Counted from the first letter of the stretch, positions 1 through 6,006 are shown. The stretch: DNA of 12,827 nucleotides from JADFMN01 sp964529975 (GCA_964529975.1 CAZGXW010000068.1:1-12827); one strand, 5' to 3'. Notes: a model not told the origin generated them from the letters alone. Numbers and translations: made by a program.

Positions 1-75
1 CGCACGAGCACGGCTCCTCGCTTCAATGTGGTGAAAGCCCTTACTCATCAAGCCGCAATCCGCACCAGATGCCTA

Positions 76-81
76 TATAAT
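76..81 (+). promoter_or_regulatory. -10 element of the pseudopilin gene, leaderless type
   Basis: An exact TATAAT lies here, and only six bases separate it from the ATG at 88. There is no TTGACA-like -35 at the usual distance and no Shine-Dalgarno. Transcription would begin at or within a few bases of the start codon, giving a leaderless mRNA. The hexamer is seen directly; the transcription start is inferred. Confidence 0.65.
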
Positions 82-87
82 CCCTCT

Positions 88-807
88 ATGGGCCGCAGGG
101 CTCTCACACTTCTCGAGGTACTGGTGGCGACGGCCATCGTTGTGCTCCTGGTCGGCATCCTTGTCCCCGTTATCTCTCGGGCCAAGATCGCTGGCGAGCG
201 AACCGTTGCGATCAGCAACACGCGTCAGATCGCCCAGGCTGTGGCGATCTATGCCGCCTCGAATAACGACAGAGTCCCCTACTCGGATAACTGGCTAGAA
301 GAGGTCGGTCTAACAGCCCACGGCAGACCCCTCTTCAAAGATCCGAGATTCACGTTTACCCCTGTGCCGCGCGACCCTGCGTGGTACGCCTCTTTCACCG
401 GTTACGCCCTGAACGCTTGCTTGAGGCCCACAAAGCCGTATCACAGCGTCAGCGACGCCGCTCGAACCGTCCTGGTTGCTCCTGCCGTGACTGTGTATCG
501 TTTGACCAAGCCCGGCGAGCGAATGACGCTCACCTACAACCGGATTGCTAAGCCCGACAGCCTCGCCTTGCAATGGCTCTATCAGGCGTTCCCTGGTTAT
601 GAGATCACCTACGAGGGCGAGTTTGGCGCGGAACGCTACTTCGACAAGGGCGTGTACGCTTTTATGGATGGCCATGTGAAGTCACTGCATGCCGACGAGT
701 TCCTGGTGCCCGTTGAAGATGGATGTGGCTATGAAGGGAAGGTGCAGCCAGAAGACGACGGCATCCGTCCCACCTTCTCCTTCCGCTCTGCTTCTGCCGG
801 ACCATAA
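88..807 (+). CDS. Type II secretion/type IV pilin-like pseudopilin (239 aa)
   Basis: The protein opens with a class III prepilin signal: a short basic leader (MGRRA), then LTLLE with Glu at position +5 after the expected cut, then a hydrophobic helix to about residue 26. A prepilin peptidase would cleave after Ala5 and methylate Leu6. The canonical residues there are Gly at -1 and Phe at +1, so both are substituted. Near the C-terminus FMDGH (D194-G195-H196) resembles the H-X9-DG motif of pilin-like proteins common in Planctomycetes and Armatimonadota, but the His ten residues before the Asp is Tyr here. The frame is open from position 28. The ATG at 88 was chosen because it starts the prepilin signal and follows a -10 box. 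Its likely place is a pseudopilus or minor pilin in the envelope. No secretion or assembly genes are adjacent, so the apparatus it serves is unknown. Confidence 0.85.
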   Translation: MGRRALTLLEVLVATAIVVLLVGILVPVISRAKIAGERTVAISNTRQIAQAVAIYAASNNDRVPYSDNWLEEVGLTAHGRPLFKDPRFTFTPVPRDPAWYASFTGYALNACLRPTKPYHSVSDAARTVLVAPAVTVYRLTKPGERMTLTYNRIAKPDSLALQWLYQAFPGYEITYEGEFGAERYFDKGVYAFMDGHVKSLHADEFLVPVEDGCGYEGKVQPEDDGIRPTFSFRSASAGP

Positions 808-835
808 GCCGGGTGGCTCAGTCTGACACCCAAGA

Positions 836-867
836 GCAGACCGGGGTAGCGACTCACTCCGGTCTGC
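836..867. terminator. Hairpin between convergent genes, possible bidirectional terminator
   Basis: Perfect 9-bp arms GCAGACCGG (836-844) and CCGGTCTGC (859-867) surround a 14-base loop. It lies 28 bases past the pilin stop and overlaps the stop and last codons of the convergent membrane-protein gene. Neither side has a T-run, so it is not a classical intrinsic terminator. A role in ending or insulating the convergent transcripts is inferred from position only. Confidence 0.4.
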
Positions 868-1246
868 GCCGGTCGGCGTTTGCCCGACGCACGAGCACGA
901 ACGCCAGCGCGCCAGTCGAGACCAACCCACACACCAGGCCGCTCGCAAAGATCTTCTCGTCCCGCAAGAATGCGTCGATCACGAACCCGCCCTGGAAAAC
1001 CAGATACGTCCACCCTACGCCCCCTAGGGCCACCAACAGAACGGCGACCTCCTTCATCCGCCTAGGCATCAGCACCGCCGCTACGGGCAAGACGTACAGC
1101 GGGCAGAACGGGAACAGCACGCTGACGAACATCCATCCGTAGATCACCCCGAAGATCTCAGCCCCGTACCCCACTGGCAGGAACAACGAAGCAGCCAGCA
1201 AAGCGACGGCCCCCCACTCGATCCACCGCTCGCTCTTCGCGCCCAC
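854..1246 (-). CDS. Small four-helix integral membrane protein, function unknown (130 aa)
   Basis: No family is recognised. Four hydrophobic segments are visible at about residues 9-27, 36-60, 66-86 and 100-119, joined by short loops. A basic patch (PRRMK) follows the second helix, and the C-terminus is strongly basic (RRANADRRRPE), suggesting a cytoplasmic tail. The start is a GTG at 1246, supported by an exact TATAAT nine bases upstream and by the absence of a Shine-Dalgarno. The gene converges on the pseudopilin gene with 46 bp between stops, so the two are not co-transcribed. The palindromic repeat at 1284 begins just behind its promoter. The composition is that of a real membrane protein, but nothing indicates a substrate or partner. 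Confidence 0.75.
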   Translation of the reverse strand: MGAKSERWIEWGAVALLAASLFLPVGYGAEIFGVIYGWMFVSVLFPFCPLYVLPVAAVLMPRRMKEVAVLLVALGGVGWTYLVFQGGFVIDAFLRDEKIFASGLVCGLVSTGALAFVLVRRANADRRRPE

Positions 1247-1255
1247 GTCGCCTGC

Positions 1256-1261
1256 ATTATA
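1256..1261 (-). promoter_or_regulatory. -10 element of the membrane-protein gene, leaderless type
   Basis: An exact TATAAT on the minus strand ends nine bases before the GTG start at 1246. There is no recognisable -35 and no ribosome binding site. The spacing implies a leaderless or near-leaderless transcript. Confidence 0.6.
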
Positions 1262-1283
1262 GGGCCATTCCGAACGGGCGGCT

Positions 1284-1323
1284 CCCCTCTCCCCTCTGGG
1301 GGAGAGGGGTAGGGGGTGAGGGG
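1284..1323 (+). repeat. Palindromic repeat copy A (REP-like, 40 bp)
   Basis: An 11-bp perfect stem (CCCCTCTCCCC at 1284-1294, GGGGAGAGGGG at 1299-1309, 4-base loop) is followed by a G-rich tail ending GTGAGGGG at 1323. It matches the reverse complement of copy B (1736-1775) at 37 of 40 positions and closely matches copy C (8307-8347). The base after the tail begins CTA, which on the minus strand is the distal in-frame TAG of the DUF559 reading frame. Short GC-rich palindromes of this type are dispersed in many bacterial genomes. Confidence 0.9.
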
Positions 1324-1398
1324 CTATTTGGACAAATCAGGGAACGCCTTTCGCCCAGACCTCTCCTCACACAGCCTCACGATCTCCCGAAGATCATC
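1324..1398 (-). other. Detached C-terminal coding tail of the DUF559 gene
   Basis: Beyond the TAG at 1399-1401 the same minus-strand frame stays open for 24 codons (1398-1327) to a second TAG at 1326-1324, exactly at the edge of repeat A. The translation includes DDLREIVRLCEERSGRKAFP, an amphipathic helix-like stretch that looks like the missing end of the nuclease rather than random sequence. Openness over 24 codons is weak evidence by itself. The protein-like composition and the end at the repeat boundary are the stronger points. Confidence 0.55.
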
Positions 1399-1713
1399 CT
1401 AGTAGGCGTTCTCATCCAACATGAAGAACCTCCGGTTTGGAACGCGATAAATTAGAACACCGAGCGCAGACAGCGCTTCGTCTCGGACTCTGTCGCGCAC
1501 AGGATCGTGTTGTTCGCCGTCCATCTCCACACTGAGCAAGGCTTCGTGACAGTAGAAGTCAAGACGGAAGTTTCCGATCGCGTGCTCTCTCCTGAACTTG
1601 AAACCGGTGTTTCCGGCGCGAAGGAGTTCCCACATCAGGTTCTCTGCGGCGGAAGGGTCTTTGCGCGAGGCTCTTGCCTGGTTGCGTGCTGCGGTGCTCC
1701 GGTTGCGGGGCAT
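1399..1713 (-). CDS. DUF559 (Vsr-like) endonuclease-domain protein, C-terminus cut by an in-frame stop (104 aa)
   Basis: This is a DUF559-family protein, a PD-(D/E)xK-type nuclease fold related to Vsr. Visible motifs are AENLMWELLR (Glu24), FKFRREH, FRLDFYC (Asp52) and SVEMDGEQHD (Glu63, Asp65, His69), which make up the family's putative metal-binding active site. The end reads VLIYRVPNRRFFMLDENAY and stops at a TAG. In-frame coding-like sequence continues for 24 more codons, so the gene is probably a slightly truncated or decaying copy with its catalytic core intact. The frame runs upstream to 1848, but that stretch translates repeat B (SPLPAGGEGLGVRG). The ATG at 1713 follows a -10-like TAGAGT by seven bases and begins the family-like part. 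Inverted copies of a 40-bp palindrome flank the gene on both sides. The function of DUF559 proteins is not established. DNA nicking or cleavage is inferred from the fold. Confidence 0.8.
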   Translation of the reverse strand: MPRNRSTAARNQARASRKDPSAAENLMWELLRAGNTGFKFRREHAIGNFRLDFYCHEALLSVEMDGEQHDPVRDRVRDEALSALGVLIYRVPNRRFFMLDENAY

Positions 1714-1720
1714 CGTCTTG

Positions 1721-1726
1721 ACTCTA
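1721..1726 (-). promoter_or_regulatory. Possible -10 element of the DUF559 gene
   Basis: TAGAGT on the minus strand (four of six consensus bases, fitting TAnnnT) ends seven bases before the ATG at 1713. It lies between repeat B and the start codon. The spacing is the same as for arsR and the class C hydrolase gene. Confidence 0.4.
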
Positions 1727-1735
1727 CGCTTCTTT

Positions 1736-1775
1736 CCCCTCACCCCTAACCCCTCTCCCCCAGCGGGGAGAGGGG
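1736..1775 (-). repeat. Palindromic repeat copy B (REP-like, 40 bp), inverted relative to copy A
   Basis: An 11-bp perfect stem (1750-1760 with 1765-1775, loop CAGC) is preceded on the plus strand by CCCCTCACCCC. Read on the minus strand it has the same order as copy A, stem then GTGAGGGG tail, with three mismatches in 40. It lies 22 bases upstream of the DUF559 start codon, so copies A and B form inverted ends of a 492-bp segment containing that gene. No target-site duplication is evident outside the two copies. Confidence 0.9.
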
Positions 1776-1784
1776 ACGTCGTCC

Positions 1785-1808
1785 GCACCTCGCCCCTCGG
1801 GCGGGTGC
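1785..1808 (+). other. GC-rich hairpin upstream of the winged-helix gene
   Basis: GCACC-t-CGCCC (1785-1795) pairs with GGGCG-GGTGC (1799-1808), a ten-pair stem with one bulged T and a three-base loop. It lies ten bases beyond repeat B. Its 12-base core TCGCCCCTCGGG recurs at 12806-12817. The role is unknown. The rest of 1776-1889 holds only the -10 element of the next gene. Confidence 0.45.
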
Positions 1809-1858
1809 GCCTGATCTGGCTGGCTCCACACCCAAGCAGCAATCCCATTAACTTCGAG

Positions 1859-1864
1859 TAAAAT
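1859..1864 (+). promoter_or_regulatory. -10 element of the winged-helix regulator gene
   Basis: TAAAAT (five of six consensus bases) ends 25 bases before the ATG at 1890, which predicts a short leader of roughly 18 bases. No Shine-Dalgarno is visible in that leader. The same hexamer serves lepA at 5991. Confidence 0.5.
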
Positions 1865-1889
1865 CGGGTTTCAGCGCAAATCGCCGCAT

Positions 1890-2510
1890 ATGAAACCCGT
1901 CTTCCCAGGCCAGGTCGAAGTCCTCGAACTCAACCTCAAGCAGTTGAAGGCCCTTGCGTCCTTCGCCTGCGACGAGGTCTATGGCGGGCTCAGCACGTCC
2001 GAGGCGCGCTCCATCCGCGAGATCGCCGACATCCTCGGCAAAAGCCCGGCGGCCGTCAACGAGCAGATGGCCAAACTCGTCAAGGTCGGGCTCGCCATCA
2101 AGGTCGGCTCGCGAAAGCGCCGCTCCCGCACCGAGGCGCTCTACGCCTCCGCCGCCATGACCGAACGGACCGTCCTCGCAGGGCGACCCTGGTCCCACGC
2201 CGAGGCGTTTTTGAAGCGGTTTGAGGGCAAAGCCAGACTCTCGATCCGCCAGCACCAGGCCGCCCAAGAGGCCCTCAGGAAAGACCGCTCGTATGTCGCG
2301 TTCATGACCTCGCGGGGGCGCAACGCGCACCTTTCGCCCGAGGCCGCGCTCGCCTTCAAGCAGAAGATCTCCGAGCTCCTCAACCTCCTCGTTGAATTCG
2401 ACGAGACCGACCCCGAGGCCCGAGCGGCAGGCGGGCACGTCCGGGTCTCCGTCTCCGTCACCATGCTCCCCTCGATCCCCGAAAGCAAGAAGGTCACGGG
2501 CGAGGACTAG
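1890..2510 (+). CDS. Winged-helix DNA-binding protein (206 aa)
   Basis: Residues about 35-90 read as a winged helix-turn-helix of the ArsR/MarR type: SIREIADILGKSPAAVNEQM is the helix-turn-helix, followed by KLVKVGLAIKVG leading into a basic wing (SRKRRSRTEALYAS). Residues 100-170 are charged and predicted helical, which suits a dimerisation region. The C-terminus (about 180-195) is beta-like. There are no membrane segments and no recognisable ligand domain. Role inferred: a local or stand-alone transcription factor. It precedes the repeat-containing serine hydrolase by 122 bp on the same strand, so regulating that gene is possible but unproven. The start follows a TAAAAT -10 box, and no better in-frame start is seen. 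No specific family or target is recognised. Confidence 0.75.
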   Translation: MKPVFPGQVEVLELNLKQLKALASFACDEVYGGLSTSEARSIREIADILGKSPAAVNEQMAKLVKVGLAIKVGSRKRRSRTEALYASAAMTERTVLAGRPWSHAEAFLKRFEGKARLSIRQHQAAQEALRKDRSYVAFMTSRGRNAHLSPEAALAFKQKISELLNLLVEFDETDPEARAAGGHVRVSVSVTMLPSIPESKKVTGED

Positions 2511-2601
2511 GCCCTTCCCAGGCTCAAACCGGGCCCTGTCCTGCAAAAAGTCCTTATATGCGGAACAATACGAATATCCCCGCATACTAACGACCAGGAG
2601 C

Positions 2602-2617
2602 GCGCCGCGAACGGCGC
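2602..2617 (+). other. Hairpin in the leader of the repeat-domain hydrolase gene
   Basis: GCGCCG (2602-2607) and CGGCGC (2612-2617) form a six-pair G/C stem closed by the tetraloop CGAA, sixteen bases before the ATG at 2633. A CATACT at 2583-2588 is a possible -10, which would place the hairpin in a short 5' leader. It could protect the mRNA end or modulate initiation. This is inferred from position. Confidence 0.35.
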
Positions 2618-2632
2618 CGCCAGAGAAACGAA

Positions 2633-4408
2633 ATGAACACCAACACCGCATTCGGCACGCGCCAAGGGACGAAGCTCCAGAAGGCGCAACGACTCAAGAC
2701 CGCACTTCTGCTGGTCGCCGCCCTCGCCGCGACCGCCGCCCAGGCCGGGGTCGAGCGCGACCTCGACGAAAAGACCTCCCACCGCTACTTCTCATGGACC
2801 GACGCGTCCGTGATCGACAACTACGCCGAACAGGGCTACCGCCTCTTCGACATCGAGGTCGTCCACTCCGATCCGCACCGCTACGCGGGCAGCATGGTCA
2901 GGAACAGCGGCCCCTATCAGGCGAACTGGTCGTGGACGGCGAACAAGTCCAAGTGGGACTTCATCAACTTCTACACCTCGCGCGAGTCGATGATCCTCGA
3001 CGTCGAGATCTACACCGTCGGCAGCCAGAGGCGCTACGCCGGCACCTTCGTCGAAAACCGCGGCCGCAGTGCAAAGCAGTGGCAGTGGTTCGAGAACATG
3101 GACTTCCAGCAGATGCTCGCGCACGCCGACGCTTACGGCGGTCGCATCGTCGACCTGGACTTCGAGGTCGTGAGCGGCCAGCGCCGCTTCTACGGAGTGA
3201 TGATCAAGAACAAGGGCGCCGACTTCAAGGATTGGGTCGCGTTCAGCAACATCGATTCGGGCGAGATCAAGCAACTGATGTCCGAAAGGAACATGCGCAT
3301 CGTCGACATCGAGCGCATCAGCGACGACAAGTTCGCCGGCGTCCTTCAGACGCGCGAAGGTCAGCCGACGTGGTACTTCACCAACCGCACGTGGGCCGAG
3401 GTCCAGCACCTGCAAGACCAGTTCGGCTCGCGCATCATCGACATCGAGCGCAGTGGCACAGCCAGCAACGGCAACTACAACATTGTCCTGATCAACAACG
3501 CGAACGCGCTTGAGTACCGCATCGGGCAAATGCTCCGCAACGGCACGGACGGCACGCGCGGCTTCATCCTCAAAGAGGTCAACGGCCCGATCCAGGGCGA
3601 ACTGATGCCGCACTTCCGCACGTATCCGGCCAGCACGATCAAGGTGCTCGAGCACTACTACTGGTCGCGCCGCATCGGTGGCGGCTTCAACTCGCAGAGC
3701 AACGTGCCGCACTACACCAACCACACGAGCGATACGCACGTGCAGAGCGACATCGCGTTCAACCTCACGCTGCAGAACACGATGCAACAAATGATGCGAC
3801 CTTCGAACAACCAGTCGGCCAACGCGCTACAGGAGTTCGCGGGCAACGCGAACGGAAGCACAGGCCGCGACAACATCAACGCGTTCGCCAAGGACATCCT
3901 CGGCCTGAACACCAACGACATCCGCCTCTATCACAAGTTCGCGGACGGCAACGTCGCCAACGACCCGTACAACATCATGACGATGCGCCAGATCTCTGCG
4001 CTCTACGAAGCGTTTGCGAACAGCGTGGGTCTGAACCAGGTCGGATGGAACTTCTTCCGCAACAACATGCTCAACGAGACCGGCACCGGCGGCAACGCAT
4101 TCATCAACGGTGTGCGCAACGTCATGCTGCAAGAGGGCGGAGACCTCAGCATGTCGAACGCCCAGATCAACGCGGTCTTCAACCAGATCCAGGTCTGTTG
4201 GAAGCCGGGCAACGTGCCCAACTACAACTCGTCGGCCGGTTGGATCAGGATCCCCTTCAAGGTCGGTGAGAACACCGTGTTCAAAGAGTACACCGTCGCG
4301 GTCTTCCAAGACGACTTCACGAACAGCACGCTCGGTAGTTTCAGTGGGACCGTGATGCCGGAGATCCTCCGCGACACGCTCGCCAACGCCCTCGAGACCT
4401 GGAAGTAA
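2633..4408 (+). CDS. Secreted serine hydrolase: five BTRD-like tandem repeats plus a class A beta-lactamase-like domain (591 aa)
   Basis: An Arg/Lys-rich start and a hydrophobic core (about 22-37) ending ATAAQA give a Sec signal peptide with cleavage near residue 38. Residues 60-290 hold five degenerate units of 40-50 residues, each with a core like GYRLFDIEV...RYAGSMV or GGRIVDLDF...RRFYGVMI and a Trp/Phe-rich end. This resembles the bacterial tandem repeat domain found in polyglycine hydrolase-like proteins. The C-terminal half is a penicillin-binding/beta-lactamase fold: S334-T-I-K337 (nucleophile motif SxxK), S391-N-N393 in the place of class A SDN, and K524-P-G526 as the KTG equivalent. 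All three active-site boxes are therefore present. The substrate is unknown; an extracellular peptide, peptidoglycan or ester bond is plausible. The next gene starts 55 bp downstream across a long hairpin. Confidence 0.8.
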   Translation: MNTNTAFGTRQGTKLQKAQRLKTALLLVAALAATAAQAGVERDLDEKTSHRYFSWTDASVIDNYAEQGYRLFDIEVVHSDPHRYAGSMVRNSGPYQANWSWTANKSKWDFINFYTSRESMILDVEIYTVGSQRRYAGTFVENRGRSAKQWQWFENMDFQQMLAHADAYGGRIVDLDFEVVSGQRRFYGVMIKNKGADFKDWVAFSNIDSGEIKQLMSERNMRIVDIERISDDKFAGVLQTREGQPTWYFTNRTWAEVQHLQDQFGSRIIDIERSGTASNGNYNIVLINNANALEYRIGQMLRNGTDGTRGFILKEVNGPIQGELMPHFRTYPASTIKVLEHYYWSRRIGGGFNSQSNVPHYTNHTSDTHVQSDIAFNLTLQNTMQQMMRPSNNQSANALQEFAGNANGSTGRDNINAFAKDILGLNTNDIRLYHKFADGNVANDPYNIMTMRQISALYEAFANSVGLNQVGWNFFRNNMLNETGTGGNAFINGVRNVMLQEGGDLSMSNAQINAVFNQIQVCWKPGNVPNYNSSAGWIRIPFKVGENTVFKEYTVAVFQDDFTNSTLGSFSGTVMPEILRDTLANALETWK

Positions 4409-4429
4409 GTCTCCATAACCGCAACCCCG

Positions 4430-4466
4430 CATGGGCCGTCACCGCATTCTGTGGTGGCGGCCCATG
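4430..4466 (+). promoter_or_regulatory. Long hairpin that contains the start codon of the FAD oxidoreductase
   Basis: CATGGGCCG (4430-4438) and CGGCCCATG (4458-4466) are perfect complements. The pairing continues inward through 4439-4445 with 4451-4457, allowing two G-U pairs: 16 pairs around the five-base loop ATTCT. The final ATG of the 3' arm (4464-4466) is the chosen start codon. It could terminate the upstream transcript (there is no T-run) or hide the start codon in read-through mRNA. A weak -10-like CATTCT (4445-4450) overlaps the loop, so a short local transcript would lack the 5' arm. Confidence 0.6.
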
Positions 4467-5957
4467 AATCGTAGAGACTTCCTTTGGCTGATGGGAGGCG
4501 CCGCGATCGGCGCAGGTGGACTCGCGGGCGGAATGTGGCTTCGAGATCGGTCGAAGACACCAAGAGCACCGAGCCTGGATGTCAACGACGTCCACTCGAA
4601 ACTCAACGCCACAAGCCTTAAGGCGATTGAGTCTCCATCGAGCCTCGAAGAGGCGGTCGGCATCGTCCGCCGTTGCGTCCGCGAGAAGGAGAAGATCTGC
4701 ATCGCCGGATCGCGCCATGCCATGGGAGGCCAGCAGTTCGCCAAGGGTGCGACGATGATCGACACGCGAGGCATGAACGCTGTGATGGACTTGGACACCA
4801 AGAACGGTCTCGTGCAAGTCGAGGCTGGCGTCGAATGGCCCTCGCTTGTCGAACAATTGGCCACGCGGCAGAAGGGTGACGCGCAGTACTGGACGATCAG
4901 ATGCAAGCAGACCGGAGCGGACAAGCTCACGCTTGGCGGCGCGATCGCCGCCAACGCGCACGGAAGGACTCTGTCACACCCGCCAATGGTGGCCGACATC
5001 GAGGAACTGCTTATGGTCGATGCGCACGGCAACGTGACGTCGGCTCATCCGCATGACGACCTCTTTGCACTCGCCCATGGCGGATACGGCCTCTTCGGGC
5101 TCGTGCACTCAGCCGTGTACCGGCTCGAACGGAGGCACAAACTTCAGCGCATCGTCGAAGTCGTCGAAGCACCAGACGTCATGAAGAAGTTCGACTCGCG
5201 TATAGCCGAAGGCTACACGCTTGGAGACTGGCAGTACGCGATCGACGAGAAGACAGACGACTTCCTGCACAAGGGCGTGTTCTCGTGCTACAAGCCAGTC
5301 GCGTTCGACACCGAGATCAAGGACGACCAGGTCAGCGTCTCGGACCGTGCATGGCAAGAACTCGTCTACCTGGCACACACCGACAAGACCAAGGCGTTCA
5401 ATCTCTACAAGGACTTCTATCTCAAGTCGTCAGGACAGATCTATTGGTCGGACACGTCGCAACTCGGCGGATACGACGAGGACTATCACGTCGACACGGA
5501 CAAACGCATGAGAGCGCCGGACACAGCGACAGAGATGATCACCGAGATCTATGTCCCGCGCGAGAGGCTTGCCGAGTTCCTATCGACAGCCGCGACCGAA
5601 CTCCGGAAAGCAAAGGCGAGCGTCATTTATGGCACGGTCCGGCTGATCGAGAAGGACGACGTGACCTTCCTCAACTGGGCCAAGCAGTCGTACGCATGCG
5701 TCATCTTCAACTTGCACGTCGTCCACACCGAAGAGAAGGTCCGGCAGGCCGCAGACGCCTTTCGCCTCCTGATCGACCTGGCGATCGACCGGGGCGGCAG
5801 TTATTACTTGACCTACCACCGCTGGGCGATCAAGGAGCAGGTGCTTGCCTGCTACCCACAGTTCCCAGACTTCTTGGCCAAGAAGCGCGAATACGACCCG
5901 CAAGGGCTGTTCCAGAGCGAGTGGTTCAGGCACTACGAGGCGATGTTCCCAGCCTAG
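4464..5957 (+). CDS. Tat-exported FAD-binding oxidoreductase, VAO/aldonolactone-oxidase type (497 aa)
   Basis: The N-terminus MNRRDFLWLMGGAAIGAGG is a twin-arginine signal (RR followed by a hydrophobic Gly/Ala-rich segment), so the folded flavoprotein should be exported with its cofactor. Residues 55-225 match the FAD_binding_4 (PCMH) domain. AGSRHAMGGQQF (81-92) corresponds to the G-x-GHS-x-GG FAD loop, with His85 where some family members attach FAD covalently. LGGAIAANAHGR (157-168) and GGYGLFGLVHSAVYRL (206-221) are the other typical FAD-contact segments. The C-terminus DPQGLFQSEWF resembles sugar-lactone and alcohol oxidases of this superfamily. An in-frame ATG at 4431 would add 11 residues (MGRHRILWWRP), but 4464 places the RR motif normally. 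The reaction is probably oxidation of a sugar, lactone or alcohol with O2 or another acceptor. The substrate is unknown. Confidence 0.85.
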   Translation: MNRRDFLWLMGGAAIGAGGLAGGMWLRDRSKTPRAPSLDVNDVHSKLNATSLKAIESPSSLEEAVGIVRRCVREKEKICIAGSRHAMGGQQFAKGATMIDTRGMNAVMDLDTKNGLVQVEAGVEWPSLVEQLATRQKGDAQYWTIRCKQTGADKLTLGGAIAANAHGRTLSHPPMVADIEELLMVDAHGNVTSAHPHDDLFALAHGGYGLFGLVHSAVYRLERRHKLQRIVEVVEAPDVMKKFDSRIAEGYTLGDWQYAIDEKTDDFLHKGVFSCYKPVAFDTEIKDDQVSVSDRAWQELVYLAHTDKTKAFNLYKDFYLKSSGQIYWSDTSQLGGYDEDYHVDTDKRMRAPDTATEMITEIYVPRERLAEFLSTAATELRKAKASVIYGTVRLIEKDDVTFLNWAKQSYACVIFNLHVVHTEEKVRQAADAFRLLIDLAIDRGGSYYLTYHRWAIKEQVLACYPQFPDFLAKKREYDPQGLFQSEWFRHYEAMFPA

Positions 5958-5990
5958 TCCCTACGCGGATTGAAGAACGCGGCCCACCGG

Positions 5991-5996
5991 TAAAAT
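5991..5996 (+). promoter_or_regulatory. -10 element of lepA, leaderless type
   Basis: TAAAAT ends ten bases before the GTG at 6007, with no ribosome binding site between. A 7-bp inverted repeat, GCGGATT (5965-5971) and AATCCGC (5994-6000), overlaps the hexamer and could be a protein site or coincidence. Confidence 0.55.
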
Positions 5997-6006
5997 CCGC
6001 CCTTCT

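Noticed and set aside
1..48. Possible minus-strand gene start (ATG at 48) running off the left edge
   Set aside because: Only 16 codons are in view, the -10 sequence is not convincing and no motif can be judged.
888..899. 12-base match CGCACGAGCACG with the first bases of the window
   Set aside because: The second copy is coding (VRRA in the membrane protein) and no flanking similarity extends it; chance in GC-rich DNA is sufficient.
1275..1785. Target-site duplication around the repeat-flanked DUF559 unit
   Set aside because: Bases outside copy A (GGGCGGCT) and copy B (ACGTCGTC) do not match, so transposition with a duplication is not supported.
1714..1848. N-terminal extension of the DUF559 reading frame
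   Set aside because: It translates repeat B and its flank (SPLPAGGEGLGVRG), is Pro/Gly/Arg-rich, and the ATG at 1713 with its own -10 box begins the family-like part.
2392..3513. 373-codon plus-strand frame overlapping the repeat-domain hydrolase
   Set aside because: Arg/Pro-rich shadow frame with no recognisable motif; the overlapping frame has a signal peptide, repeats and catalytic boxes.
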